Source: CAYJBH01 sp964370605
Lineage (GTDB): Bacteria; Bacillota; Clostridia; Oscillospirales; Ruminococcaceae
Length of the DNA: 64,000 bases
Assembly (NCBI GenBank): GCA_964370605.1
Contig: CAYJJX010000008.1
Span: 34,978-98,977, forward strand
Direction: 5' to 3'
Position numbers and translations under genes: made by a program. A model generated the notes under the pieces. That model was not told the origin of the DNA. It was given only the letters and a program-made list of their open reading frames with translations, and searched no databases. Shown piece by piece: positions 8,938 to 17,314 of the stretch (the first letter of the stretch is position 1; each line of letters opens with the position of its first letter).

Positions 8938-9088
8938 TTGCCTATCAAATACGTCTTGACGTCAGAAATCTTGTTTTCTTTTTGATTGTGGAATCACGCC
9001 CGATGTGATATTATATATCCATAGCGACTTATTGGTGTTTCAATCAATAAAAATTTGCTTTATAAACAAATTACAAAATCAGGTGTAT

Positions 9089-9556
9089 ATGATAACAAGG
9101 AAATTTGAAAAAAATGATGCCGCCGCCGTCTGCAATCTGGTGCGACGAAACTTTCTGGAGGTCAACATCCATGACTATCCGCTTTCCGAGATGGAGCGAC
9201 TGGCCGAGCTATATGATGCAAAAAAGATAATCGCCATCGCATCGACATCAAACATGTATGTCATATGCGACGGCGATACAATCGTCGGAACAGGAACCAT
9301 CGCTCGGCACAATGCCAGCGAAAACGAGAGCATACTGCTCACCATCTTTGTTCTGCCGGAATATCACTCAAAGGGTGTCGGCTCTCAGATCATCAAAGCG
9401 CTCGAGGGTGACGAGCTGTTTTTGCGCTCTGATCGAATCGAGATTCCCGCCTCAATCACCGCCTGTTCATTTTATGAAAAAATGGGGTATTCCTACAAAG
9501 ACGGTAAAAAGACTTTGGACGAACATGGACTTTATCAAATGGAAAAATTTCGTTAA
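9089..9556 (+). CDS. GNAT family N-acetyltransferase
   Basis: A 155-residue acetyltransferase of unknown substrate. The acetyl-CoA loop is visible as LPEYHSKGVGSQIIKAL (Q/R-x-x-G-x-G/A type), followed by SFYEKMGY near the end. AGGTG just before ATG 9089, and the fit of MITRKFEKNDAAAV to a family start, favour this start over upstream in-frame codons. The 3' end converges on ilvE with a 10-bp gap. Confidence 0.85.
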   Translation: MITRKFEKNDAAAVCNLVRRNFLEVNIHDYPLSEMERLAELYDAKKIIAIASTSNMYVICDGDTIVGTGTIARHNASENESILLTIFVLPEYHSKGVGSQIIKALEGDELFLRSDRIEIPASITACSFYEKMGYSYKDGKKTLDEHGLYQMEKFR

Positions 9557-9566
9557 GTGCTAACCA

Positions 9567-10625
9567 TCAAACCTCGACTCGCCAACCGAACGGATCTTCT
9601 GAACGTGCATACTGAATATCGGTCAGCTTTTTATACAGTTCAAGGGTAATCTTTCCGACCTGCCCATCGGCTACGGTAACCTTCTCACCTTTGTAGCAAA
9701 GTCCACCAACCGGAGAAATCACGACCGCCGTACCGGTACCAAAACATTCACTCAATCGCTTTTCTTTGGCGGCGGTCAATAGCTCATCGATAGTGATGGC
9801 ACGCTCCGAAACCGGAATCCCGAGTGATTTTGCAAGCTCGATGGTGCTGTTGCGAGTGATACCGGGGAGGATGCTTCCCGACAGCGCCGGCGTGCACAGC
9901 TCACCGTCGATGACAAAAAATATGTTCATCGAGCCGACCTCTTCGACATATTTGCGCTCGACACCGTCCAGCCACATGACCTGTGAGTAGCCCTCTTTTG
10001 CGGCGCGACTCTGACCCTTGAGCGATGCGGCATAATTGCCTATCGCCTTCACTGCACCGGTTCCACCGGGACAGGAGCGGGTATATTTCTCTTCCACCAT
10101 AATATCGATCGGGGCAAAGCCACCGGAGTAATAGGCGGCGACGGGACAAAGAATGATCATAAAGCGATAAACCACCGACGGATGCACACCGAGTGCCTCC
10201 TCGTCGGCAACGACAAAAGGACGAATATAAAGCGCCGCTCCGGCGTCGGAGGGGATCCAGTCGCGTTCGATATTCACAAGTTTTTTCAGTGCCGACACGG
10301 CAAAATCGACGTCGATAGGCGGAATGCACATTCTGTCACAACCGTCGGCAAGTCGCTCAAAATTCTTTTCAGGGCGAAAAAGCAATACTTTGTCGCCGTT
10401 TTTGTATGCCTTCATGCCCTCAAACAGACCCTGCGCATAGTGCAAAACGCAGGAGGAAGGCGACATCTCGATCGGGCCATACGGCTGAATTCTCGCATCA
10501 TGCCAGCCTTTATCTTCATGGTAGTCCATGATAAACATATAATCGGTAAAAATCTTGCCAAAGACAAGATTCTTGAAATCAGGTTTTTGTTTCAGCTGCT
10601 CACGCTCTATAAATTTTATGTCCAA
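9567..10625 (-). CDS. ilvE: Branched-chain amino acid aminotransferase
   Basis: A 352-residue fold-type IV PLP enzyme that interconverts Leu/Ile/Val and their 2-oxo acids using glutamate/2-oxoglutarate. EGMKAYKNGDKVLLFRPEKN, the lysine at about 193 in GGTGAVKAIGNYAASL (the PLP Schiff-base lysine by analogy with BCAT enzymes) and ECFGTGTAVVISPV are all present. The start is TTG with AAGGAG six bases upstream. No other branched-chain genes are nearby. Confidence 0.94.
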   Translation of the reverse strand: MDIKFIEREQLKQKPDFKNLVFGKIFTDYMFIMDYHEDKGWHDARIQPYGPIEMSPSSCVLHYAQGLFEGMKAYKNGDKVLLFRPEKNFERLADGCDRMCIPPIDVDFAVSALKKLVNIERDWIPSDAGAALYIRPFVVADEEALGVHPSVVYRFMIILCPVAAYYSGGFAPIDIMVEEKYTRSCPGGTGAVKAIGNYAASLKGQSRAAKEGYSQVMWLDGVERKYVEEVGSMNIFFVIDGELCTPALSGSILPGITRNSTIELAKSLGIPVSERAITIDELLTAAKEKRLSECFGTGTAVVISPVGGLCYKGEKVTVADGQVGKITLELYKKLTDIQYARSEDPFGWRVEV

Positions 10626-10717
10626 AATCGACTCCTTCTCTGAAAACTGTCTGGAAAAATTATAATCGAAATGCCGTGGAATGTCAACCGTTTTGAGTGT
10701 AACGGAGAGGTTCCCCT

Positions 10718-10884
10718 CAATGTTATTAAGTTAAGGATGAACCTTAACTTAATGAAAGCTAATAAGTAAAATCTAAGAGTGAAATAGTTTTTTGTGTTTT
10801 TATATCTTGCTTAAGAATAAAATAGTTCTTCGCTATTAGTCATTAGTTTTTAGTTGGCATTAAGCTCTCAACTTAATAACATTG
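10718..10884. repeat. Family B miniature inverted-repeat element (167 bp)
   Basis: CAATGTTATTAAGTT at 10718-10732 is repeated in perfect inverted form at 10870-10884. Inside are a hairpin AAGTTAAGG-ATGAA-CCTTAACTT and the family B motif CTAAGAGTGAAA with a rough inverted partner CTATTAGTCATTAG. No coding potential. It accounts for most of the 428-bp gap between ilvE and spoVAE. Confidence 0.7.
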
Positions 10885-10918
10885 GGTTTCCCTCACGAAT
10901 GTTCCGTTAAATAAATAC

Positions 10919-10937
10919 AGGGCGGAAAACCCGCCCC
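10919..10937 (-). terminator. Terminator of the endoA-spoVAE unit
   Basis: Read on the minus strand, GGGCGGG-TTTT-CCGCCC is followed by TGTATTTATTT, about 115 bases after the spoVAE stop. Confidence 0.65.
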
Positions 10938-11053
10938 ATAAATATCGCCATAAGAAATAGCGAAAAATTGTTTTAATGCCACAAAGCGACTATTTTAAAT
11001 TGAAAATCAGCTCTTCACTTTTCACTCTTAGTTCACAGATATCTTGCCTGCCC

Positions 11054-11410
11054 CTATTCCGGTTGATGGCTGTGGCTGAGCGCCGCCGCAATGCAGGAAA
11101 AAAACACACAAGAGCTGATTCCCGCCGCCGCCGAGGTGAGACCGCCTGTCAGCGCCCCCGTCACACCGTCCGAGCGCACCGCCTCCATGACACCCTGCAT
11201 CATCAGATGACCGAATCCGGGCAGTGGCACCGTCGCGCCGGCACCGGCAAAGTCAACAATCGGTTGATAAAGCCCTATCGCCGACAGTGTCGCGCCGGCG
11301 ATAAACAAGCTTACCAAAATTTTTGCGGGCGTTAGTGCAAAGGAATCCATCAACAGCTGACAAGCACCGCACAGCGTGCCGCCAAACAAAAACGCAATCA
11401 ACAACTCCAT
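11054..11410 (-). CDS. spoVAE: Stage V sporulation protein AE
   Basis: A 118-residue hydrophobic protein of the SpoVAE/SpoVAEB family, part of the inner-membrane channel that moves Ca-dipicolinate into the forespore and out on germination. Helices cover most of the chain, with GFGHLMMQGVMEAV and GALTGGLTSAAAGIS as family-like segments. Usual partners spoVAC and spoVAD are not in the window, so the gene stands apart from its normal operon. It follows endoA with no gap (TAGATG), which implies co-transcription. Confidence 0.85.
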   Translation of the reverse strand: MELLIAFLFGGTLCGACQLLMDSFALTPAKILVSLFIAGATLSAIGLYQPIVDFAGAGATVPLPGFGHLMMQGVMEAVRSDGVTGALTGGLTSAAAGISSCVFFSCIAAALSHSHQPE

Positions 11411-11764
11411 CTAATTCACCCCCGAGAGCCCGAGGCTGATGCCAAGAGCGCTATCCACCTGATGAAGTCGATTGTCCGGCAGTGCACCGGTCTTTTCACG
11501 CAGACGCTTTTTGTCGATGGTACGAAGTTGTTCCAGCAAAACGACGCTGTCACGGGTCAGGCCGCAGTCGTTACTGCTGATCGGTATATGCGTCGGAAGT
11601 TGACTTTTCCCTGTCTTGCTGGTGATTGCGGCGGCGATGACGGTCGGGCTGTGCCGATTGCCGATATTGTTTTGAACTATAAGTACCGGCCTTACTCCCC
11701 CCTGCTCTGACCCTACGACCGGACTGAGATCGGCATAAAAAACCTCACCTCTTTTTATCTCCAT
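11411..11764 (-). CDS. ndoA: MazF/PemK family mRNA interferase (EndoA)
   Basis: A 117-residue toxin-type endoribonuclease. The family core is clear: RGEVFYADLSPVVGSEQGGVRPVLIVQNN at the start, then TVIAAAITSK, LPTHIPI and VLLEQLRTIDKKRL. It most resembles the chromosomal EndoA of Firmicutes, which cleaves mRNA at short sites. No antitoxin-sized gene lies upstream, whereas a MazE/EndoAI partner is usual. GAGGG seven bases before ATG supports the start. The downstream neighbour is spoVAE. Confidence 0.92.
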   Translation of the reverse strand: MEIKRGEVFYADLSPVVGSEQGGVRPVLIVQNNIGNRHSPTVIAAAITSKTGKSQLPTHIPISSNDCGLTRDSVVLLEQLRTIDKKRLREKTGALPDNRLHQVDSALGISLGLSGVN

Positions 11765-11948
11765 CGGTATTCCCTCTTTGTTTTTTCTTGAAACCGGACA
11801 AAAATCTTATCAAAATCAAAACAAAACTTCTTGGTTTTCTTGATTTTTGCAATCGAGCGGCTGTCTTTCAATGTCGTATATCCTTCATCGAAATCAGTTC
11901 GCTGTCAGGTATAAAATTTTTATCCGGTGATGTTATTGTTGCCGCCGC

Positions 11949-11977
11949 TTTACTTTTTATACCGATTGAGGTATAAT
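11949..11977 (+). promoter_or_regulatory. Promoter of acpS
   Basis: TTTACT (11949-11954), 17 bases, TATAAT (11972-11977). The acpS start lies 31 bases downstream. Confidence 0.7.
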
Positions 11978-12007
11978 TTTTACAGAAAATTTTTTCGAGG
12001 TGATAAT

Positions 12008-12358
12008 TTGAGAGTTGGTATAGATGCGGTTTTAATTCCCCGCATGGAGCGCTCACTCAAGAGCGAGCATTTCAAGGCTCGGGTTTTTGGCGAGCTGGAA
12101 CTTGCCGAACTGGAGCAACGTAAATTTTCGCCAAAAACGGCCGCCGCCTGTTTCGCTGCAAAAGAGGCATTTGCAAAAGCGATAGGCTGCGGCATAATGA
12201 CAAAATTCACGCTTCGTGACGTTCAGCTGTTACACCGTGCAAACGGTCAACCGTTTTTGAAACTCTCACGCCGTGCAAGAAGGCTTGTGGGGCGAGATCG
12301 TCCGAGCGTTTCGGTCACTCACGAGGGAGATCTTGCCATCGTGGTGGTGATTATGTGA
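12008..12358 (+). CDS. acpS: Holo-[acyl-carrier-protein] synthase
   Basis: A 116-residue phosphopantetheinyl transferase that loads acyl carrier protein for fatty acid synthesis. RVGIDAVLIPRMERSL carries the first metal-binding aspartate, FAAKEAFAKAIG is the WxxKE-type second motif, and SVSVTHEGDLAIVVVIM is the usual C-terminus. The start is TTG, seven bases after GAGGTG; the longer open frame upstream is rejected because a sigma-A promoter sits within it. Confidence 0.9.
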   Translation: MRVGIDAVLIPRMERSLKSEHFKARVFGELELAELEQRKFSPKTAAACFAAKEAFAKAIGCGIMTKFTLRDVQLLHRANGQPFLKLSRRARRLVGRDRPSVSVTHEGDLAIVVVIM

Positions 12359-12408
12359 TAAACTCCACTGCGGTGGAGGGTATTTGTATTTTGCGTATAA
12401 CGCAAAAT

Positions 12409-12490
12409 AACTAAGAACTAAGAGTGAAAAGTATCAGTTATGATGATAAATTACAGTTCGTCACTTTTAGTTATTAGCTCTTAGTTAATC
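12409..12490. repeat. Family B inverted repeat
   Basis: AACTAAGAACTAAGAGTGAA on the left faces TCACTTTTAGTTATTAGCTC on the right, an imperfect inverted pair of about 25 bp with a 30-bp loop, between the convergent acpS and AEC transporter genes. Confidence 0.6.
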
Positions 12491-12497
12491 TTGCCCC

Positions 12498-13439
12498 TTA
12501 CATTATCGAGCGAGCCACAAACACAAACATCGGAATGGTGATAAGACACAGTATTGTTGACATGGTGACAATTTTCACCGAAAACTCAACGTCCTTTTCA
12601 TAGCGCTCCGCCATCAAAGCCATCGTTCCGGCGGTGCAAGAGCCGGCGCAGATGAGAATTGACAACACCATAGTTGAATCGAACGATACAAACAGGTCAA
12701 GCACTTTAAGAAAAGCGAGCACCAGCGCCGGCATCAAAATCAACTTCACCGACACTGCGCCAAAAACCGCACGATCGGCAAAAAGTTTTTTGAGATCGCA
12801 TCGTGCAACAAAAACTCCGAGTAGTATCATGGCAAACGGCGTGTTGAGATCCGCAATATACCCAACTGTATCGCCGATCAATTCCGGAAGGCGCAGGTTA
12901 AAGGTGTACATAGCAAGACCCACCACCACCGTAATTATGATTGGTGAGGTCGCTACATTTTTCACCTTTTGTTTAGCTGTCAAATTATGTTGTTCATCAA
13001 ACAAACTGACACCGTGTGACCAAAGCAGGAAGTTAAAGACGGCGACATACGCCGCACCGTATAGTAATCCCTGCTCACCAAACGTCGCCGAAAGCAATGG
13101 AAACGCCATAAAGCTGCAATTTGAATAACTTGCTCCAAAGACGCAAAGTCGACGGCGCATATTTTTTTTGCCAAAAATAAGCAGTGCCACCGCAATTCCG
13201 ATCAAATTTGCCACCACCGAGAGTAAAATTGCATAGAAGAAGTTGCGTAGCAGTTCCGGTGAATTATCTCCCTGAAATGAGTCAAGCACAGCACAGGAAA
13301 CCACCACCATCAAAAGGAAGTTGTTAAGTTCCTTGACGGTGGTAGCGGAAAGCCAGCCTATTTTTTTTAATGTAAAACCGACGCTCATCAACAAAAACAT
13401 AACAACAATCTGTCGCGCCAGTATCAGTGCCAAATCCAT
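12498..13439 (-). CDS. AEC family transporter (auxin efflux carrier-like)
   Basis: A 313-residue integral membrane protein with about ten helices in two halves, typical of the AEC family; bacterial members export or exchange small organic acids. The N-terminal half has VGFTLKKIGWLSATTVKELNNFLL, and the second half has ILLGVFVARCDLKKLF and CAGSCTAGTMALMAERYEKD. The substrate cannot be assigned. It is followed by nothing on its strand and lies upstream of the family B repeat. Confidence 0.9.
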   Translation of the reverse strand: MDLALILARQIVVMFLLMSVGFTLKKIGWLSATTVKELNNFLLMVVVSCAVLDSFQGDNSPELLRNFFYAILLSVVANLIGIAVALLIFGKKNMRRRLCVFGASYSNCSFMAFPLLSATFGEQGLLYGAAYVAVFNFLLWSHGVSLFDEQHNLTAKQKVKNVATSPIIITVVVGLAMYTFNLRLPELIGDTVGYIADLNTPFAMILLGVFVARCDLKKLFADRAVFGAVSVKLILMPALVLAFLKVLDLFVSFDSTMVLSILICAGSCTAGTMALMAERYEKDVEFSVKIVTMSTILCLITIPMFVFVARSIM

Positions 13440-13476
13440 CTATAATTTCCTATACTGAAAAAGCGGTCACCGTTTG

Positions 13477-14328
13477 TTATGCCTTTTGAGCACAACCACA
13501 AACGGAAATTTTCTCCATCACCAACTTTTTCACCTCGCCTCGACCGCTTGTGCCGTATTTTTTCGGATCAAAAACCTTGGGATCGGCGGCAAAATAATCA
13601 CTGACACCCTTTGTGTATGCCATACGCAGTTCCGTTGCAAAGTTGATTTTGCAGATACCTCGTGCAATGCAGTCGGTCAAATCTTCGTCCGAGAGTCCCG
13701 ATGCTCCATGCAGTACCAGCGGAATGCTAACCTGCTCTGCAATCTGCACCAATCGATCTTTATCAAGTTTTGGTGTCGTGGCATAGACTCCATGCGCCGT
13801 ACCGATGCCTACCGCGAGTGAATCCACGCCGGTGCGCTCCACAAACTCTTTTGCCTCGAGTGGATCGGTATAGCCGCCCTCTCCACCATCCAGATCGTCC
13901 TCTTTGCCACCCACCTTGCCAAGCTCCGCCTCGATAGGCATTCCGCCGAGCTTTTTAGCCAGTTCGACAACGCTCTGTGTCTTTTTGATGTTCTCTTCAA
14001 AGCTCTCGTGCGAGCCGTCAATCATGATGGAAGAGTAGCCGCCGAGCATCGCCTTTTCCGCCAGCTCATAGCTCTCGCCGTGATCAAGGTGCAGTGCCAC
14101 CGGTACGCTTGCTTTTTTTGCGATAGCACTGACCATTCCGAAAAATACAGTCGGATCGGCATACTTCAGCGTCGACGGCGTGGTCTGGATAATTACCGGA
14201 GCACCAAGCTCCTCTGCCGCCGCAATGACCGCTTGCGCCATCTCCATATTCTCGACATTAAATGCCCCAACGGCATATCCGCCTTGCTGTGCTTTTTTCA
14301 ACATATCTCTTGAATCTGTATAAGCCAT
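13477..14328 (-). CDS. fba: Class II fructose-bisphosphate aldolase
   Basis: A 283-residue zinc-dependent aldolase. HLDHG (about residues 80-84) carries zinc ligands, EAELGKVGGKEDD the catalytic loop region, and GIGTAHGVY and LHGASGLSDED further ligand and phosphate-binding motifs. This family includes fructose-1,6-bisphosphate and tagatose-1,6-bisphosphate aldolases; the lack of sugar-specific neighbours favours the glycolytic enzyme. GAAAGGAAG before the ATG supports the start. Confidence 0.9.
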   Translation of the reverse strand: MAYTDSRDMLKKAQQGGYAVGAFNVENMEMAQAVIAAAEELGAPVIIQTTPSTLKYADPTVFFGMVSAIAKKASVPVALHLDHGESYELAEKAMLGGYSSIMIDGSHESFEENIKKTQSVVELAKKLGGMPIEAELGKVGGKEDDLDGGEGGYTDPLEAKEFVERTGVDSLAVGIGTAHGVYATTPKLDKDRLVQIAEQVSIPLVLHGASGLSDEDLTDCIARGICKINFATELRMAYTKGVSDYFAADPKVFDPKKYGTSGRGEVKKLVMEKISVCGCAQKA

Positions 14329-14560
14329 GATCTTCCTTTCGTAATATTGCTATATCCGTTTTACAGTGACAGCCTACCGATTAACTCATCATTCAACACA
14401 TAAGCTGTGCATTATCATAAGTCTCGCTCGCAAGGCGAATTGTACGGCTTTTTTTGATGTGGTCTGCCGGATTTTCACCATGGGCAAAAATCACAGCGTA
14501 AGATCCTTTTCAGTATTTTACTAAAATATTCGAGCAATTCTAACTCGTCGGGTCGAATTT

Positions 14561-15346
14561 TTAGTTGGTGCCTTCTTGTTCCAAGATAGCCTGTTCCAGA
14601 ATATCGCTAATCGCCTCGGTGTCGACATTGCCGGCGGCGCCGGACGTTGCCGTGCTTGCCGATTCATCCTGCGTTGCTACCTTGGTAGCACTCTCGACGA
14701 TTGAGTAAATAAAGTATGCCTCACCCTGCTTGAGTAGCACATAATCGAGATATTTCACCGGCTCTGATTCTGCCGACATATTTTCCAGTGTTGCACCTGC
14801 CGGAAGTTTGTACCCGACGGTGAGTCGCTTATAATCGCCGTCGTTTTCAATATTCACCACCTCCGGAATATAGTTGATGGGCTGGGAGGTGATGGGAATG
14901 ACATAACTCTGTCGCTCCTCGTCCAGTCGAAACTCAAGTCCACTATCCACAAACGATTCATGCGTCAACATATAGTCGGGGCCAAAGAGCGTCAGCGCCC
15001 AGTTGTCCACCACCGCTGTCGGAAGATACAGCGCACCAAACTCGTCACGTTCAAATGCCGAATTATCCTCTTTGGACAGCGCCAGCCAGATTGCCGCCTG
15101 CCGAAGAGTATTTTGCGGCGCCTTATCCAGCGATTCAAAAGTCAGAGTATCCAGCAACACAAGCGGTGTCACAAACTCGGCATAATATAGTTTCTCTTCG
15201 GTGTCGTCGGTCAAATTTCTGACCACTCCCGTTGCGGTAATCACAATGCCGATCACTCCGAGCAACATTAGTAGCAGGACGAACGCCCCCAGCACAATGC
15301 GTCTTGTCCGTCGAGCCTCACGTCTCATCTTTTCACTTTTTGCCAT
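14561..15346 (-). CDS. Membrane-anchored protein of unknown function
   Basis: A 261-residue protein with a highly basic N-terminus (KMRREARRTRR), one membrane helix (about residues 17-39) and an extracytoplasmic domain of about 200 residues, then a low-complexity Ser/Ala/Thr tail. It is 18 bp downstream of rfbB on the same strand and so probably belongs to the rhamnose operon, which suggests an envelope role. I do not recognise a domain. Confidence 0.75.
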   Translation of the reverse strand: MAKSEKMRREARRTRRIVLGAFVLLLMLLGVIGIVITATGVVRNLTDDTEEKLYYAEFVTPLVLLDTLTFESLDKAPQNTLRQAAIWLALSKEDNSAFERDEFGALYLPTAVVDNWALTLFGPDYMLTHESFVDSGLEFRLDEERQSYVIPITSQPINYIPEVVNIENDGDYKRLTVGYKLPAGATLENMSAESEPVKYLDYVLLKQGEAYFIYSIVESATKVATQDESASTATSGAAGNVDTEAISDILEQAILEQEGTN

Positions 15347-15364
15347 TTGTAATCAATCCTTTTG

Positions 15365-16387
15365 TTATTTTCTGTCCTTGACTCTGCCGAGCCATTCCTC
15401 GTTGTCGAGATACCATTTTATCGTCTTGACAATTCCTATCTCAAACGGGGTTTGTGGTTGCCAACCGAGGTCGTCGCCGATCTTTTTGGGATCAATGCCA
15501 TAACGTCGGTCGTGTCCTTTTCGATCCTCGACATAGCTTATGATCTCCTCTGTCACGGCGCTGTCATATTTTGAAAGCTCCGCAATTATAGTCTTTACGA
15601 TGGTGATATTGGTGCGCTCGTTATGCCCACCGATGTTATATACCTCCGACAACTTACCTTTTTCCAGCACCAACTTTATCGCACTGCAATGGTCCTCGAC
15701 ATACAGCCAGTCACGCACATTCAAACCGTCACCATAGACCGGAAGTGCCTTTTTTTGTTTTGCGTTGTCGATCATGAGCGGAATGAGTTTTTCAGGAAAC
15801 TGAAATGGGCCATAGTTGTTGCTACAACGTGTGACCAAAACGGGAAGTTTATATGTGTCGCCGTAGGCGAGTACAAACATGTCGGCAGATGCCTTGGCGG
15901 CACTGTATGGCGAGTGTGGGCAAAGGGGTGTTTCTTCGGTGAAAAAGCCTTCGTCGCCGAGACTTCCGTACACCTCATCTGTCGAGACCTGCAAGAACCT
16001 TGCGCCCTCTTTATAAACATCGTCGCCACGTTGCCAGACCGACTTCGCAGCATCTAACAGCGTGGTGGTGCCGATAACGTTGGTGCGCACAAAAACGCCG
16101 GGATCGGTGATGCTCCGATCGACATGACTTTCCGCCGCAAAGTTCACGACATAGTCAATGTCATGCTCCACCATCAATTTGCGGCAAAGCTCAGCATCAC
16201 AGATATCGCCTTGAACAAATGTATATCTCACATCGTCCTCTATCTCGGTCAGATTGTCGAGATTGCCTGCGTATGTCAACTTATCAAGGTTTACCACCTC
16301 GACATCGTCAAAATTTTTCAAAAGATAGATGATGAAATTTGATCCGATGAAACCGGCGCCTCCGGTGACTAGATACCTCTTTGCCAT
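15365..16387 (-). CDS. rfbB: dTDP-glucose 4,6-dehydratase
   Basis: A 340-residue extended short-chain dehydrogenase catalysing the second step of dTDP-L-rhamnose synthesis. The NAD-binding VTGGAGFIGSNFI is at the N-terminus, followed by FAAESHVDRSI, the catalytic STDEVYG region and the YSAAKASADM Tyr-x3-Lys motif. The gene overlaps the 3' end of rfbD by 19 bp, within the order rfbA-rfbD-rfbB. Confidence 0.95.
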   Translation of the reverse strand: MAKRYLVTGGAGFIGSNFIIYLLKNFDDVEVVNLDKLTYAGNLDNLTEIEDDVRYTFVQGDICDAELCRKLMVEHDIDYVVNFAAESHVDRSITDPGVFVRTNVIGTTTLLDAAKSVWQRGDDVYKEGARFLQVSTDEVYGSLGDEGFFTEETPLCPHSPYSAAKASADMFVLAYGDTYKLPVLVTRCSNNYGPFQFPEKLIPLMIDNAKQKKALPVYGDGLNVRDWLYVEDHCSAIKLVLEKGKLSEVYNIGGHNERTNITIVKTIIAELSKYDSAVTEEIISYVEDRKGHDRRYGIDPKKIGDDLGWQPQTPFEIGIVKTIKWYLDNEEWLGRVKDRK

Positions 16388-17298
16388 ACACGTCCTCCAT
16401 AAAGATTTGTCTCGTTTTGTTCGATATACTCTTTCATATAGTCGTCCAGTGCCGCCTCCCAGCTTCTCATGTTGTCGCCGACCGTCAGGCTGAGCATTAC
16501 GTTGTCCAGCACCGAGTATCCCGGCCGCTTTGCAAGTGTTTGATAATCTTTGGTAGAGCAGGGGCGAATTTTCGTCTTGGAGCGAAGGTGTCTCGCGATA
16601 GCGGTACTAAAACCGTACCAACTGGTCGAGCCGTTGTTGGTGCAATGATAGATGCCATACTCTTCACCGATGGCGATCATCAACATATGATGTGCAAGAT
16701 CCTCTGCATTGGTCGGGCTTCCCCATTGGTCGTTGACCACCTTGATGATCTCTCGCTCGTTAAAAAGACGAATCATTGTCTTGACAAAGTTGTTGCCGTT
16801 TCGGCCGTACAGCCATGCGGTGCGAACAATGAAATACTGTTTGCAGAATTCCGCGACATAGCGCTCACCCAGCAGTTTTGAACGACCGTATGCCGTGCCG
16901 GGCAGGGTGGGCGAATCTTCTGTATAGGGATCGGAGGCTTTTCCATCAAAGACATAGTCGGTCGAGATGTGAAGAAGTTTTGCACCGACGGCAGTTGCCG
17001 CCTCGGCAAGGTTTCGGGGTGCGATTGCGTTGCCTGCCATCGCCTCGTCTTTGTGTATTTCGCAATCATCGACCCTTGTATATGCCGCACAGTTGAAGAT
17101 TATGTCGGGACGGTGCTCGTTCATGAATTCCAGCGTTCTTGTCCTGTTGGCGATGTTGAGATCGTCGATATCGACGGCGATGAGGTCGGCGCCGTTGTAC
17201 TCTTCCGGTATCGGGCCGAGCACCGAACTGCCGAGTTGCAATATTCTCATCAACTCACTGCCGAGCTGACCCTTGTGTCCGACTATCAGTATTCGCAT
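16369..17298 (-). CDS. rfbD: dTDP-4-dehydrorhamnose reductase
   Basis: A 309-residue reductase for the last step of dTDP-L-rhamnose synthesis. MRILIVGHKGQLGSELM is the nucleotide-binding start, HISTDYVFDG and YGRSKLLGE hold the catalytic Tyr/Lys, and NDQWGSPTNAEDLA is family-typical. An upstream in-frame ATG at 17331 overlaps rfbA and lacks support, and GGAAA before ATG 17298 decides the start. No rfbC fusion is present. Confidence 0.93.
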   Translation of the reverse strand: MRILIVGHKGQLGSELMRILQLGSSVLGPIPEEYNGADLIAVDIDDLNIANRTRTLEFMNEHRPDIIFNCAAYTRVDDCEIHKDEAMAGNAIAPRNLAEAATAVGAKLLHISTDYVFDGKASDPYTEDSPTLPGTAYGRSKLLGERYVAEFCKQYFIVRTAWLYGRNGNNFVKTMIRLFNEREIIKVVNDQWGSPTNAEDLAHHMLMIAIGEEYGIYHCTNNGSTSWYGFSTAIARHLRSKTKIRPCSTKDYQTLAKRPGYSVLDNVMLSLTVGDNMRSWEAALDDYMKEYIEQNETNLYGGRVWQRGI

Positions 17299-17314
17299 AT
17301 GGCTATTTCCTTTC

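Noticed and set aside
15205..15224. Palindrome-like GGTCAAATTTCTGACC
   Set aside because: Half-sites are in the opposite order and spacing to TTGACC-N5-GGTCAA, so it was not counted.
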